From assembly GCF_028596025.1 (NCBI RefSeq), contig NZ_CP117167.1:4650001-4714000 (forward strand): DNA of 64,000 nt, read 5' to 3'. The stretch is from Mucilaginibacter jinjuensis. GTDB taxonomy: Bacteria; Bacteroidota; Bacteroidia; Sphingobacteriales; Sphingobacteriaceae. Shown here one piece after another: positions 1 to 8,781 of this stretch; the first letter of the stretch is position 1, and each line of letters begins with the position of its first letter. The notes below the pieces were generated by a model, which did no database searches, was not told the DNA's origin, and saw only the letters and a program-made list of their open reading frames with translations. A program made the translations under genes and the position numbers.

Positions 1-359
1 CATCTATGGAGTTTTATTACCGCAGCCATAATTATAGTTATAAACCTCTCCCCCCTTTCCGGGCAGATTGTGCGGCTACCTTGCAGCACCCTATGGAATT
101 AATATATCCAAAAGATGGTGCAAAAGTATATGTACCATTAGAAGCTGATGGCACACGCGGCCGGATGATATGCAATGCAGCGCACCGGCAAACAGGCATT
201 AAAATATTCTGGCACCTGGATAATCAATACGTAGGGGAAACCAAAGACTATCATCAAATGGCTTTAAACCCATCAGCAGGTAAACACGTGCTAACACTGG
301 TTGATGCAAACGGCAACCGCCTGCAATCTTATTTTGAAGTTTTAGATAAGGGGAAATAA
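1..359 (+). CDS. pbpC: Penicillin-binding protein 1C, C-terminal end (partial)
   Basis: This is the 3' end of a gene that enters from the left edge; the frame is open from base 3, so the Met at base 6 is internal. The visible ~119 residues match the C-terminal beta-rich domain (BiPBP_C) of PbpC-type bifunctional peptidoglycan synthases: an ELIYPKDGAKVYVP-type opening, a paired-strand segment with IFWHLDN and a closing HVLTLVDANGN. This domain follows the transglycosylase and transpeptidase domains, which are outside the window, so enzymatic activity cannot be judged here. The next gene is convergent and its stop lies five bases away. Confidence 0.85.
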   Translation, partial: SMEFYYRSHNYSYKPLPPFRADCAATLQHPMELIYPKDGAKVYVPLEADGTRGRMICNAAHRQTGIKIFWHLDNQYVGETKDYHQMALNPSAGKHVLTLVDANGNRLQSYFEVLDKGK

Positions 360-364
360 AGACA

Positions 365-697
365 TTAGTCATATATACCAATATCTTTTAAATGCGGCAT
401 CTTGTAATGGCGGATAAAACCAACGATCTTTTCAAAATCATGCGTACTAAAACCTGGTGTACGCCCATACCAGGTCCAATGATGGCTATTTAAAGGAACT
501 ATCAAAGCCCCTAAAAACGCCAGCTCAGACTCTACCGCATAGCGTGGAGAATGTTCAATATGAAGTAATTGTTCGTGGATAATATAATTCTCAGGTATAC
601 AAAGCTGCCCCCTTTCCGATTTCTGGAAAATTGGCATTACTTCCAAAACTCTAAACCCATTATCCGTAATTAAGGTGTACAAGGTTTTTGTAAACAT
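365..697 (-). CDS. Hypothetical protein, 110 aa
   Basis: A small soluble protein of 110 residues with no signal peptide or membrane segment. I do not recognise a family. It is rich in aromatic and His residues in its second half (HHWTWYGRTPGF) and begins with an ATG at 697. It is convergent with the pbpC end (5 bp apart) and separated by 175 bp from the next minus-strand gene, so it is probably transcribed alone. It is taken as real because it fills the space between annotated genes with a normal amino-acid composition; function unknown. Confidence 0.55.
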   Translation of the reverse strand: MFTKTLYTLITDNGFRVLEVMPIFQKSERGQLCIPENYIIHEQLLHIEHSPRYAVESELAFLGALIVPLNSHHWTWYGRTPGFSTHDFEKIVGFIRHYKMPHLKDIGIYD

Positions 698-872
698 ATC
701 GCAAAACTTAGAGCTTTTACGAATGAATAAACTGATTAGTTATATAACTATCAAAATATTAAAATGAGTTTACCTCATACGTTATTGATTGGCTATTCTG
801 GTTAATTTACTTGCGTATTTATACTTCAATATTACCACGTATAAGTACGGGAGAGTACATAAATAACATTTG

Positions 873-1640
873 TTACCGGCCACCATAGGTATCCAGATTT
901 TGGATTTCAATTTTATACTTCACAGGTAAAAGTGCATTTTTAAGATATACCTGTAATTTAATATGGCTACTTATTTTATACAGATAAAGCAAAGGTTTTA
1001 AACGCCTGATCTGTTTGAGTTTCAACAAATCTGTTACATCCGAAGGGGCCATTAAGGCCTGTACCAACTTTAATAAGGGGAATCTTACACCTCCTAAATG
1101 TTGCCGGTATTGTTTAAACAGATCGACGGTAAAATTACTGAACTGAAGGTCTTGCTTCAGGTGTATTTCGCGCATAATTTTCCAAGCATTATAAGTTGTA
1201 GGCAAGCCTTCAAACCCCATACGGAGGCCTACTTTACAAAACACATGAAACACTTCTTCTTTCTCGGCCAGTGTCAGCTTACATTCTAACAGCTCGTACG
1301 CGCGGATCGAATAATCAATCAGCATAAATAAAACGTCACGGTAAGCCCAGTCGGGGATCTGGCTACCGCGCGCATGCTCAACCTGTTTGTGAATAGCCGT
1401 AATTTGATCTATGGCAGCACAGGCTTCGTTATTAGTCGAGAAGATAATTCGTTGCGCATAGGTAACTGTAGAAAATAATCTGCCCAATGGATCGGCCGGC
1501 AGCTTACCGGTAAAGTATAGCCAGTCCACTGCCTTGTTCAGGGCAAATTCGGCGGCTGAGGCCGCAAAAATAAACAGCACCGTATCAGCCTTGCCCCAAA
1601 TCTCCCGCACTATCGAATCTTCTTTTACAAAATACTTCAT
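873..1640 (-). CDS. Oxygenase MpaB-like / DUF2236 family protein
   Basis: 255 residues resembling the DUF2236 family (MpaB / rubber oxygenase catalytic domain), a heme-dependent oxygenase fold. Visible family features are an N-terminal Trp/Asp region (EIWGKADTVLF), an Ala-rich helix, the DPLGRLFSTVTYAQRIIF segment, and a His-bearing IHKQVEH segment followed by a WAYRDVLFMLI helix. Substrate cannot be inferred. It is the last gene of a minus-strand series: its ATG lies 2 bp after the stop of the DUF2809 gene, indicating co-transcription with that gene and perhaps with the exosortase module further upstream. The shorter-than-usual length suggests a compact family member. Confidence 0.7.
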   Translation of the reverse strand: MKYFVKEDSIVREIWGKADTVLFIFAASAAEFALNKAVDWLYFTGKLPADPLGRLFSTVTYAQRIIFSTNNEACAAIDQITAIHKQVEHARGSQIPDWAYRDVLFMLIDYSIRAYELLECKLTLAEKEEVFHVFCKVGLRMGFEGLPTTYNAWKIMREIHLKQDLQFSNFTVDLFKQYRQHLGGVRFPLLKLVQALMAPSDVTDLLKLKQIRRLKPLLYLYKISSHIKLQVYLKNALLPVKYKIEIQNLDTYGGR

Positions 1641-1642
1641 CG

Positions 1643-2020
1643 TTATTTGGGTTTACGGAGTATTTTAACTTCAATAAGCCATACCAGCAGAATGCCGAGC
1701 GTATACATCAGCATATCTATCCATGAAAAACCGGTACCGATAATAATACAAGTCACACGGGAATTTTGTAAGCCCAGTATATTCACAATGTGGAAGTATT
1801 GCAGGGTTTCTACAACGTAAGAGAACAGCAGCACTCCTATTGCGGTAACGGCCACCCTGGTATCGGCAACACTTTTAACCATGCAATACAGCAGGATAAC
1901 AACTAAGAAATCGCCCCCGAAAGGGCGAATAATAGCATCGTGCATGTAGAAGCCGATAAAAAATTCGACCAAAAACAATACGACAGCGAGAATAAAATAA
2001 GCGGGATTGAATTTAAACAT
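1643..2020 (-). CDS. DUF2809 family small membrane protein
   Basis: 125 residues with four predicted membrane helices. It matches the DUF2809 family: the RPFGGDFLVVILLYC motif after the first helix and the WIDMLMYTLGI motif in the last helix are characteristic. Function is unknown for the family. The gene is packed between the 166-aa membrane protein (12 bp upstream) and the MpaB-like gene (2 bp downstream), so it is part of the same transcript. Its presence in an exosortase operon could be incidental. Confidence 0.8.
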   Translation of the reverse strand: MFKFNPAYFILAVVLFLVEFFIGFYMHDAIIRPFGGDFLVVILLYCMVKSVADTRVAVTAIGVLLFSYVVETLQYFHIVNILGLQNSRVTCIIIGTGFSWIDMLMYTLGILLVWLIEVKILRKPK

Positions 2021-2032
2021 GATAAGGTTTAG

Positions 2033-2533
2033 TTATAAGCTTTTTACTTTAATGTATTTTAAAAGGTTAATGTATTTGTAGCATATTATAAGCGGGATAA
2101 TGCCTATTGCGCCAAATGAACAATCGATCAGTTGCCAGAAAACCGGAATATGCCTGATACTCCCCGCAATAAAAGCAAGCGGAACAATAAGCAGGCAGGC
2201 TATTATCCCAAACTCAACCACCCACACATTTTTAACCGGGTTACGCAGCGGCCCTATAAAAAGCAAAGCCAGTAACAGGTGCGCAAAAGCAAGCCAATCG
2301 GTACCATAACTTAAGTATGGATAGTTTTTATTGGTGCTTGCAATGGCAAGATAAATGGTTTGTAACCATTGGCTCATCAATGTTGGTAAACTTTGGCTGT
2401 GGTTAACCAGCCAGCTTAGTTCTGTTTGTAAGGGAAAGGCGGTTATTCCACTTAGGGCCAGGGCTGCTATCATTATCCAGATACAGCAGTTAATATATTG
2501 TATAAGCCGGGTTTCGGTTTGTTTTTTCATCAT
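2033..2533 (-). CDS. Membrane protein in XrtN operon, 166 aa
   Basis: 166 residues with about four hydrophobic helices (roughly residues 15-35, 85-100, 108-128 and 135-155) and a lysine-rich C-terminus. No named family is recognised. Its ATG overlaps the xrtN stop codon by one base (TAATG), the classic arrangement for translational coupling, so it is very likely made together with XrtN and may assist it in the inner membrane. That functional link is inference from gene order only. A second Met follows immediately (MMKKQ), so the start could be three bases later. Confidence 0.7.
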   Translation of the reverse strand: MMKKQTETRLIQYINCCIWIMIAALALSGITAFPLQTELSWLVNHSQSLPTLMSQWLQTIYLAIASTNKNYPYLSYGTDWLAFAHLLLALLFIGPLRNPVKNVWVVEFGIIACLLIVPLAFIAGSIRHIPVFWQLIDCSFGAIGIIPLIICYKYINLLKYIKVKSL

Positions 2534-3870
2534 TATTTAAGATAAGCTGGGTTTGTTAATAAACTACCTGCCTGTCTTTGCAGCACCTGCCGGTTAGCGG
2601 CGTTAACGTTGATAAGATAAAACGGATGCTTACCCTTTGCGGCCTCCCAACGCCATTGCAGTTGATTTGTAGTTCGCATATAGCCATTATCAAACCACCA
2701 GGCGGCATAAATTTTATCCTTACCTTTTTGTAAGGTGCCGGTATATAGTTCAATGCCGTTCCATTGTTCTTTTTTAATGTTGTTAAATATATAGCCGCTG
2801 CCTGTCCAGCAAATCATGGGATCGTGGCCGGGTACATAAAAGGCGCTTGGTTTTATATAGATGAGCGTTTGTTTACCATCAAACTTCATAATGCCGTTGT
2901 CCATCTGTTGCTTGTAAAAGCCATCGAGCTCTATTTCCTTCGATGCAGGGATCAGCTTATCAGCACTTACCACATTAAGGGCTACCAATAAAAGCAGGGT
3001 AGCAAAACCGGCATGTAATATGGGATACCTGATCAAATAAAAACTATGCTTCTTTTTAGATGCAATAATTGGTTTAGGTGCAATGCCTACATAATTTAGT
3101 AAGGGCCCTACTCCTTTTACCAACGGCGCAATTACATAAATACCCAGGCAAGCGATGCCTACTGCATCATGATAAAATGTACCCGGCATAATTTTAAAAA
3201 CCACCAATATCAGTATCCTGAAAAAGTTACCTATCACGTTTAAGCCGATGGTTGTTAAAAACAAGCCTGTTAGATATATGAACCGCAGCCGCTTACCGGT
3301 TTGCCGTTGATAGTGCATTAAAATAAACAGGCAGATGATAAGTGATATAATCAGCATATTAAGCCCTGCGCAAGCCGGATCTACAGAGAAATCGCATTTA
3401 TCCAGTTGGATCTGGTTCCCGGCTGCTACAGCTTTAATGCCCATCATATTTAACAGACCGGCAACTTTTGATGTAAGCCAAAGCCTTACCGGGAAATCAA
3501 CCATACTAATAATGTACTTAAACACCGGCGAAATAAAGAACAACAGGAACAAAAATGATTCGCTGAGCTTGCCCAGGCTATTTTCTAACAATAATAATAT
3601 GGCAAACAGCATGGCTATAAAAAGCATGGTTTTAACCGGCACCACAATTGCCAGCGCCAACATTAATAAAGCGGGGACCAGGTACCGTAACGAATACCGG
3701 CTTTCGTCGGCCGTGCAGATGTAAGGTGCCAGCAGCAGCCCTACAAATAAATTGGCGTCCCAGGTTAAATAGGCAGGCAGTAGCCAAAGCGCTATAAAAA
3801 GATAGGTTAAGCCAAAGGCAATAGCCAGGTAGGGCATCACAATTGTTTTTTTAAGCCTTATTGCTAACAT
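2533..3870 (-). CDS. xrtN: Exosortase XrtN, fused to EpsI-like domain
   Basis: 445 residues. The first ~260 form a multi-helix membrane domain carrying the exosortase catalytic residues: Cys167 in DPACAGLNML, Arg218 in GNFFRIL and His234 in FYHDAVG. Exosortases cleave C-terminal sorting tails of exported proteins at the membrane, acting as transpeptidases. The C-terminal ~145 residues after a last helix (around 285-300) lie outside the membrane and include HDPMICWTGSGY, resembling the HSPxxCLPGxGW signature of EpsI, so this is an exosortase-EpsI fusion. Its 5' neighbour (2 bp gap) encodes a VIT-domain protein ending in a PEP sorting signal, the expected dedicated substrate of the XrtN class. 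Family assignment is firm; substrate pairing is from context. Confidence 0.93.
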   Translation of the reverse strand: MLAIRLKKTIVMPYLAIAFGLTYLFIALWLLPAYLTWDANLFVGLLLAPYICTADESRYSLRYLVPALLMLALAIVVPVKTMLFIAMLFAILLLLENSLGKLSESFLFLLFFISPVFKYIISMVDFPVRLWLTSKVAGLLNMMGIKAVAAGNQIQLDKCDFSVDPACAGLNMLIISLIICLFILMHYQRQTGKRLRFIYLTGLFLTTIGLNVIGNFFRILILVVFKIMPGTFYHDAVGIACLGIYVIAPLVKGVGPLLNYVGIAPKPIIASKKKHSFYLIRYPILHAGFATLLLLVALNVVSADKLIPASKEIELDGFYKQQMDNGIMKFDGKQTLIYIKPSAFYVPGHDPMICWTGSGYIFNNIKKEQWNGIELYTGTLQKGKDKIYAAWWFDNGYMRTTNQLQWRWEAAKGKHPFYLINVNAANRQVLQRQAGSLLTNPAYLK

Positions 3871-3872
3871 GT

Positions 3873-6380
3873 TTACAGGTTTTGAGGCTTTAACTTTTTA
3901 CTGTATAATACATACGCGGCAACACCCAGGCATAATACAATTAATAACCACTCCTGTGGCTCGGGCACTGCACCTGATGATTTCATCGATGCATTTTTAA
4001 GGCTGTTCTTATTTTCATCGATCCCGAAACGATTATAATCTTCCTGTGTCTCTAACACGATGAGGCTCGACACCGGGGATACGATGAACGCTTTTTCGGC
4101 TTCGGCAATATTTGCAGGCTGTACATAATTATGGTTGAAATAGTCGCCGCTAACCTTCTTCATCAGATCATTGTAGGCAAACAACCGCAACACATGGTCG
4201 GGCGCATTTTTAATGTCAGTGGAAGTTGTTTTCTGGATCATCACTTTCGCATTATTCAGTACCACGGTTTGGTCATCTTCCTGGTTCTTCACAAACTGGT
4301 GCTGGTCTAATAAAGCGATCAGATCTTTGGGTTCACCATCGGTATAATTAAATATTCGTAACTCTTTTAAGGCTTTAAGATATGGGCTAAGCTGATTACC
4401 TATGTTATAAAACCTGATCTGCGTAGGTACTTTTAAATAAGTAGTCAAATCCTTTTCAAAATCACTGCCTTCGAGGTCACTTAAGTTTGGTGCACTGTCG
4501 GTGCTTTTAGAGATGATCAGCGCCCTTGCCGGGTCACTAATTGCATTGACTGGGAACATGCTGAAATTTTGCTGGCTCATGATATCAAACACATCCTTTA
4601 CATTATCATCAGTAAGGCGCATCAGCTTGTCATCATAAACATATACCGGCCTGGTCTTTATTTTATCCCAGATCTGGTTAAATTCTGATTCGGACCACGA
4701 TTTATTCAAATCGAGGTAAATCTTATCAGGCGTAAAATCTTCCAGCTTCGCCTCGTAGTTTTTGACCTGATAGGCTGTATCTGCAAATGAAAATGCGCTG
4801 GTAGCAAGAGCCGGCGCCTTGCAGGCAATTTGCCAGTCGGGCTGATAAGTCCTGTCGGCACGGTACACACCTAAAGTAGTTTGCTTAAATACAGCCGGCA
4901 ACTGCAACTCAGAAGCATTACCTGCCGTTGTAACCTGCATAGATTCTAAAGCGTTACCTGCTTGCGGGCCTTCAAATGAAGCATTTTCATAAATCAGCTT
5001 GTCGCCCTTTTTAGTAAGCGGACTGGTAATGCCGATTTTAAAACGACGATTTTCGGTAGTGGTACATGGGAATACACGAACAGTTACCGTATTGCCCTCC
5101 TGCCAGTGCACCACAGATGGATCATGCTGCTCTACCCCTACTACCTGATGATAAGCAGAATCGGCCGTAGCTTTGGTAGTGAGCCTTGATTTTGCCTCGC
5201 GGCCATCTATCCACAAAGACAGGGATGATATCACCGCACCTTCTGACAAATGGAAAGTATAAATGGCTTCCTGCTTACTCCAGTTCCAATCGGCATTGTT
5301 CCTTACCGTGAGCATTTTTTCGGTATAGGCCATCCGGTATTCGGGGAACAATTTTACATTACTGATCACACTAATGGTTTCGAGGTTATCGCCCGACCAA
5401 AGGCGCTCTTGTGCCTGGTGGCGTGAGTTGTACATCGATTTTAAGACCTTAATACGGTCATTTTCGTCGAGGTTTGGCTTTTTAAAAAGTAACGTTGCTA
5501 TAACCACCAGCGGATCGTGCTGCTTCGGTTCATCGAAAGAGTGCGACGGCATACCTCCCCAGAAAAAATGATCATTTGAAACTTCATGATACACTAATCC
5601 GGCCTTCAAAATACGCTCGGCCCAAAATGAATTGTCGATGTGCTGGCTTACGTTAATCCAGGCGGGTAGCTTAGCGTCATTTAAAGCGTTTTGATTAATC
5701 AGCAGGTTAATCTTCTGATTGGCTGTATTCCAGCAGATCAAAAAACTAATGCAACCTATTACCGGTAAAGCAAACCCGGCGATAGCCATGTAAAGCATTT
5801 TTATGTTTTGGCGCGATACACTCAAAATTAAAATGGCCGTAACAATAGCCAACCCGAGCGGCACATAGGTGTGCAACGAAATACCTATCGCAATAATGCC
5901 AATAATGCTAAAGACATAAAGAGGCAACAAGTAAATGGCATAATAACTGAATAGCAAAAAAGCACCACCCAACAAAAAGAACGTGATATAATTTAACAAC
6001 CCCGGTAATGCCTGGTACATGGACGCCAGTATCAACGCTACGCTTGATAATACGATCCATACGCTAAGCCACGGTACTGACTGATCAAACACATTCATTT
6101 CGCGGTTTAATGCAAATGCGCTGATAAACCACAGTACCAGCAGCATAATGATATGCCCTATCTTCCGTTCTGAAAGATTTAGCCCCCGTTTGGATACTTT
6201 GCCAAAAAGCAACACGAACAAGTAGCCTGCCGATAACGCATAATTAAAAAAGAAGGCCCCTGAAGCTGATTGCCGGGTAAACTGATCGGTAACAGCTAAT
6301 ATCATTGCCGAGATGATGATAAGAATAATGCCTGCCAGATACAGCCGATCTTGTGATAGTAAGATTGTGATTCGTTTCAT
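3873..6380 (-). CDS. XrtN-system VIT domain protein with PEP sorting tail
   Basis: 835 residues from the ATG at 6380. About seven membrane helices fill residues 1-218. An exported region follows with a VIT-like domain (about 335-450) and then a stretch (about 540-640) with LDLNKSWSESEF that looks like a degenerate VWA domain whose DxSxS metal site is not intact. The C-terminus is a classic sorting signal: VPEPQEW with PEP at 806-808, a hydrophobic helix, and a basic tail (SKKLK). XrtN, encoded 2 bp downstream, is the predicted processing enzyme. A TTG codon at 6413 would extend the frame by 11 residues but lies inside the upstream palindrome, so the ATG is preferred. The physiological role of the family is unknown. 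Confidence 0.88.
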   Translation of the reverse strand: MKRITILLSQDRLYLAGIILIIISAMILAVTDQFTRQSASGAFFFNYALSAGYLFVLLFGKVSKRGLNLSERKIGHIIMLLVLWFISAFALNREMNVFDQSVPWLSVWIVLSSVALILASMYQALPGLLNYITFFLLGGAFLLFSYYAIYLLPLYVFSIIGIIAIGISLHTYVPLGLAIVTAILILSVSRQNIKMLYMAIAGFALPVIGCISFLICWNTANQKINLLINQNALNDAKLPAWINVSQHIDNSFWAERILKAGLVYHEVSNDHFFWGGMPSHSFDEPKQHDPLVVIATLLFKKPNLDENDRIKVLKSMYNSRHQAQERLWSGDNLETISVISNVKLFPEYRMAYTEKMLTVRNNADWNWSKQEAIYTFHLSEGAVISSLSLWIDGREAKSRLTTKATADSAYHQVVGVEQHDPSVVHWQEGNTVTVRVFPCTTTENRRFKIGITSPLTKKGDKLIYENASFEGPQAGNALESMQVTTAGNASELQLPAVFKQTTLGVYRADRTYQPDWQIACKAPALATSAFSFADTAYQVKNYEAKLEDFTPDKIYLDLNKSWSESEFNQIWDKIKTRPVYVYDDKLMRLTDDNVKDVFDIMSQQNFSMFPVNAISDPARALIISKSTDSAPNLSDLEGSDFEKDLTTYLKVPTQIRFYNIGNQLSPYLKALKELRIFNYTDGEPKDLIALLDQHQFVKNQEDDQTVVLNNAKVMIQKTTSTDIKNAPDHVLRLFAYNDLMKKVSGDYFNHNYVQPANIAEAEKAFIVSPVSSLIVLETQEDYNRFGIDENKNSLKNASMKSSGAVPEPQEWLLIVLCLGVAAYVLYSKKLKPQNL

Positions 6381-6399
6381 TTTTATTTTATTTAAAAGT

Positions 6400-6416
6400 A
6401 CTTTGTATTTCAAAGT
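6400..6416 (-). promoter_or_regulatory. Palindromic operator upstream of VIT-xrtN genes
   Basis: Perfect inverted repeat ACTTTG-N5-CAAAGT, 20 bp before the ATG of the VIT gene. On the minus strand its first arm completes TAACTTTG (6411-6418), an exact match to the Bacteroidota -7 box TAnnTTTG, so a bound protein would block the promoter. The same palindrome precedes the membrane protein/regulator pair at 7344-7360. No clear -33 box is visible. Likely ligand: the winged-helix regulator at 6433-6735 (inference). Confidence 0.65.
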
Positions 6417-6432
6417 TAATAGACAAAAAAAT

Positions 6433-6735
6433 TTAAAGCTTCTGTTGCTTTATTAAATTTTCGAGTGCTTCGAGGTGTTTTTTAAACGCAGCAATCCCCT
6501 TTGCCGATGCCTGGTAACGAGTATTGGGCTTGCGCCCCAGGAAGGATTTGTTTACAGTAATATATTCGTCTTTCTCCAAAGCTTTTAAATGCGATGCCAG
6601 GTTGCCGTCGGTTACCTCCAGCAAGTCTTTCAGCGAGTTAAAATCATAACTCTCATTAGCCACCAGTACGCTCATAATTTGTAAGCGTACGCGGTTTTCA
6701 AAAGCTTTATCGAAATTAGTTAGCGTTATTTTCAC
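6433..6735 (-). CDS. Winged-helix transcriptional regulator (HTH_34 type)
   Basis: 100 residues, a minimal winged-helix DNA-binding protein of the PF13601-like type common in Bacteroidota. The opening RVRLQIMSVL helix, the SLKDLLEVTDGNLASHLKALE helix-turn-helix (residues ~35-55) and the RKPNTRYQASAKGIAAF wing are all visible. There is no ligand or metal-binding domain. The gene overlaps the 3' end of the upstream membrane protein gene by 20 bp, so the two are translationally coupled, and it lies directly before the VIT-xrtN genes. Identical palindromes upstream of the pair and of the VIT gene suggest that it represses both. Confidence 0.85.
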   Translation of the reverse strand: MKITLTNFDKAFENRVRLQIMSVLVANESYDFNSLKDLLEVTDGNLASHLKALEKDEYITVNKSFLGRKPNTRYQASAKGIAAFKKHLEALENLIKQQKL

Positions 6736-7336
6736 GGTCGTATTTAAAGTACATCACACTGCCATATAAAATGTGCAGTACACCAAAACCCAGGGCCCAA
6801 AAGTACAGACCATAACCCGGTAATATGGTTGCTAAAAGGCCTAAAGCAATTTCGCTTAAACCAAGCCACCTTACATCGCCATAAGTATACTGGCTTGCGG
6901 CAACCAATGCCAGGCCGTAAAATATAAGGCAGCCCGGTGCTATAATGCCAAAATGCCCTTGTATAAACAACAGCAAAACAAAGCAGCCACCGGTTAGCAA
7001 AGGTAATGCACCGTTTTTTAACAGCAAATTACTGCTTTGGTTCCATACGCTTTGGCCTTTACGTTTTGCTTTGCGTACAGTTAACCAAATACCTGTTGCT
7101 ACAGAAAGTATTAATACAATTAACGCCACAAAAAACAACTGCATAATAGTGTCATTTCTATTAACGTACAGCTCGATATGGTCTAAATAAAGTAGCTTAT
7201 AAGCAATGCCTGCCCCTACTAAAGCATATATGCCAGCCATTACGCCCGATAAACCACTCAGGGATATAAACTTGGTAGACCGCTCCATGAGCGTACGGAT
7301 GGAACTGATTTCGGAATAAAGATCTTTTTCTTCCAT
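6716..7336 (-). CDS. Six-helix membrane protein paired with regulator
   Basis: 206 residues from the ATG at 7336 (MEEKDLYSEI). A cytoplasmic N-terminus is followed by six hydrophobic helices in three pairs, with a basic loop (VRKAKRKGQ) in the middle. No enzymatic motif is present. Homologues are commonly found next to small winged-helix regulators in Bacteroidota, where they may act as membrane partners or sensors; this is inference. The frame stays open upstream to 7414, but that extension would swallow the palindrome at 7344-7360, so the ATG at 7336 is chosen. It overlaps the regulator gene by 20 bp. Confidence 0.75.
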   Translation of the reverse strand: MEEKDLYSEISSIRTLMERSTKFISLSGLSGVMAGIYALVGAGIAYKLLYLDHIELYVNRNDTIMQLFFVALIVLILSVATGIWLTVRKAKRKGQSVWNQSSNLLLKNGALPLLTGGCFVLLLFIQGHFGIIAPGCLIFYGLALVAASQYTYGDVRWLGLSEIALGLLATILPGYGLYFWALGFGVLHILYGSVMYFKYDRENNAN

Positions 7337-7343
7337 ATAAAGT

Positions 7344-7360
7344 ACTTTGTGATTCAAAGT
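7344..7360 (-). promoter_or_regulatory. Second copy of palindromic operator
   Basis: ACTTTG-N5-CAAAGT, 7 bp upstream of the membrane protein ATG. It has identical arms to the site at 6400-6416, and the surrounding 21 bases also match closely. A TTACTTTG reading (7/8 to TAnnTTTG) overlaps the first arm on the minus strand. The position fits autoregulation of the membrane protein/regulator pair. Confidence 0.6.
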
Positions 7361-7495
7361 AAGTTGAATTAATTTACTTATCCAAATTTTATTTAAAGAA
7401 ATTAGAGGATGCATACAAAAGTTTGTAGTAATGAATCTCCACCAAACTTGTTTAGTGCTATTGATCCACCTTCACGGTTTAAGTTTCTACATAAC

Positions 7496-7531
7496 AAAAA
7501 AGTCCCTCAACGTTAGCTGAGGGACTTTTTC
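7496..7531. terminator. Bidirectional intrinsic terminator
   Basis: Perfect 9-bp stem AGTCCCTCA / TGAGGGACT with an 8-nt loop, flanked by A5 and T5 runs. It lies 18 bp after the stop of the minus-strand DUF6515-like gene and serves as its terminator. Confidence 0.85.
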
Positions 7532-7548
7532 TAAAAACACAATTTAAT

Positions 7549-8781
7549 TTACTGCTGTGGCTGCTCGCGCATATCTACCACTTCGTAGCAATTTTGCCCG
7601 TTAATATTGATAGGCTGATAATAGGTATTGTTATAGTAAATAAAGGTTTCATCGTTGATAACCGTTTCTGATGCACCTTCGGGCAAGTTGGTTACCACTG
7701 CACCTATAGGCGCATCTACAACCTGGTAGCCATTTTGTACCTGCGCATAGTAATCACCACCGAAATAATAGTAAGTATAATCGCCAACTGCTATGGTGTT
7801 GTAACCCTCGGGCAGGCCATTTACTACCAAACCTATCGGGGCAGCTATAACCTGGTAGCCATTGGCAGCAGGCTCATAATAAGCACCGTTATCATAGTAA
7901 TATTGCTGGTTATTTAACGCAACAATAACAGCCGTAGTAGCTAAAGCTGCTGCGAAGAAACCTATTGGATGCCAGGCAGGTCCCCAGTAATATGGGCGGT
8001 ACGGGTGGTATCTGTACACATAAGTTGGCCTGCGATAAACATAAACCGGGCGGGTGGGATGATACACCGGTGGCCTGTAATAACCACCACCAGGGCGGGC
8101 ACCGCCATTGCTCCCCGGCCTGTAATAGCCATTCGGAGGGCGTTGACCACCATTCCACTGCGGACGCTGACCGCCATTATTATTCTGCGGCGGACCGTTA
8201 TTACCTTGCGGCGGACGCTGGCCTCCATTACCTTGTTGAGGTTGCGTGCTATTATCTTGCGGTGGGCGTTGGCCTCCATTATTTTGAGGTGGTTGATTAC
8301 CATTACCTTGCGAAGGCCGCTGCCAACCATTGCCTTGTTGAGGCTGGCCGTTATTTCCCTGCTGAGGCTGGCCACCATTATTTACGGGTGGGGTTTGGCC
8401 ACTATTACCTGGTGTTGGCTGACTACCATTATTGGCCGGAGGACGTTGCCATCCACCTTGCGGGCGTTGCCCACCATTACCTTGCGGCGGCTGGCCACCC
8501 GTTGGTTGTGTACCATTGTTTGCAGGCGGGCGTTGCCATCCCCCACCTTGCGGACGCTGACCGCCATTGCTGGCCGGTGGACGCTGTTGCTGTGGGTTAT
8601 TATTTTGAGGGCGTTGCTGCGGAGCGTTACCATTTGACTGGCGTACTGGGCGTTGCTGCACCGGCTTTTGATCCTGGTTTTGGTTTTGCGGTGCGATACC
8701 GGCAAAAACAGGATCGAATATCATTGCGAATGTTGCAGATAGCAATATTGTAGCAATTCCTTTTTTAGGAATTCTGTTCAT
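7549..8781 (-). CDS. Secreted Pro/Gln/Gly-rich protein, DUF6515-like
   Basis: 410 residues. A signal peptide (residues 1-27, ending VFA) is followed by ~200 residues of low-complexity Pro/Gln/Gly/Asn sequence built from variants of QQGNGGQRPP and WQRPPANNG. A His/Tyr/Arg-rich stretch (about 236-265) precedes a hydrophobic segment (FFAAALATTAVIVAL). The C-terminal third holds two ~45-residue repeats, each starting NGYQV-APIG and containing LPEG and a Tyr-rich YYY/YYN core, as in DUF6515 proteins. It is probably a periplasmic or surface protein; no function is known. The low-complexity region produces long open frames in other frames, which are shadows. A terminator follows at 7496-7531. Confidence 0.8.
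   Translation of the reverse strand: MNRIPKKGIATILLSATFAMIFDPVFAGIAPQNQNQDQKPVQQRPVRQSNGNAPQQRPQNNNPQQQRPPASNGGQRPQGGGWQRPPANNGTQPTGGQPPQGNGGQRPQGGWQRPPANNGSQPTPGNSGQTPPVNNGGQPQQGNNGQPQQGNGWQRPSQGNGNQPPQNNGGQRPPQDNSTQPQQGNGGQRPPQGNNGPPQNNNGGQRPQWNGGQRPPNGYYRPGSNGGARPGGGYYRPPVYHPTRPVYVYRRPTYVYRYHPYRPYYWGPAWHPIGFFAAALATTAVIVALNNQQYYYDNGAYYEPAANGYQVIAAPIGLVVNGLPEGYNTIAVGDYTYYYFGGDYYAQVQNGYQVVDAPIGAVVTNLPEGASETVINDETFIYYNNTYYQPININGQNCYEVVDMREQPQQ

Noticed and set aside
7962..8753. Long open frames on both strands within the secreted Pro/Gln-rich gene
   Set aside because: They arise from low-complexity DNA; only the frame with a signal peptide and C-terminal repeats has protein-like features.
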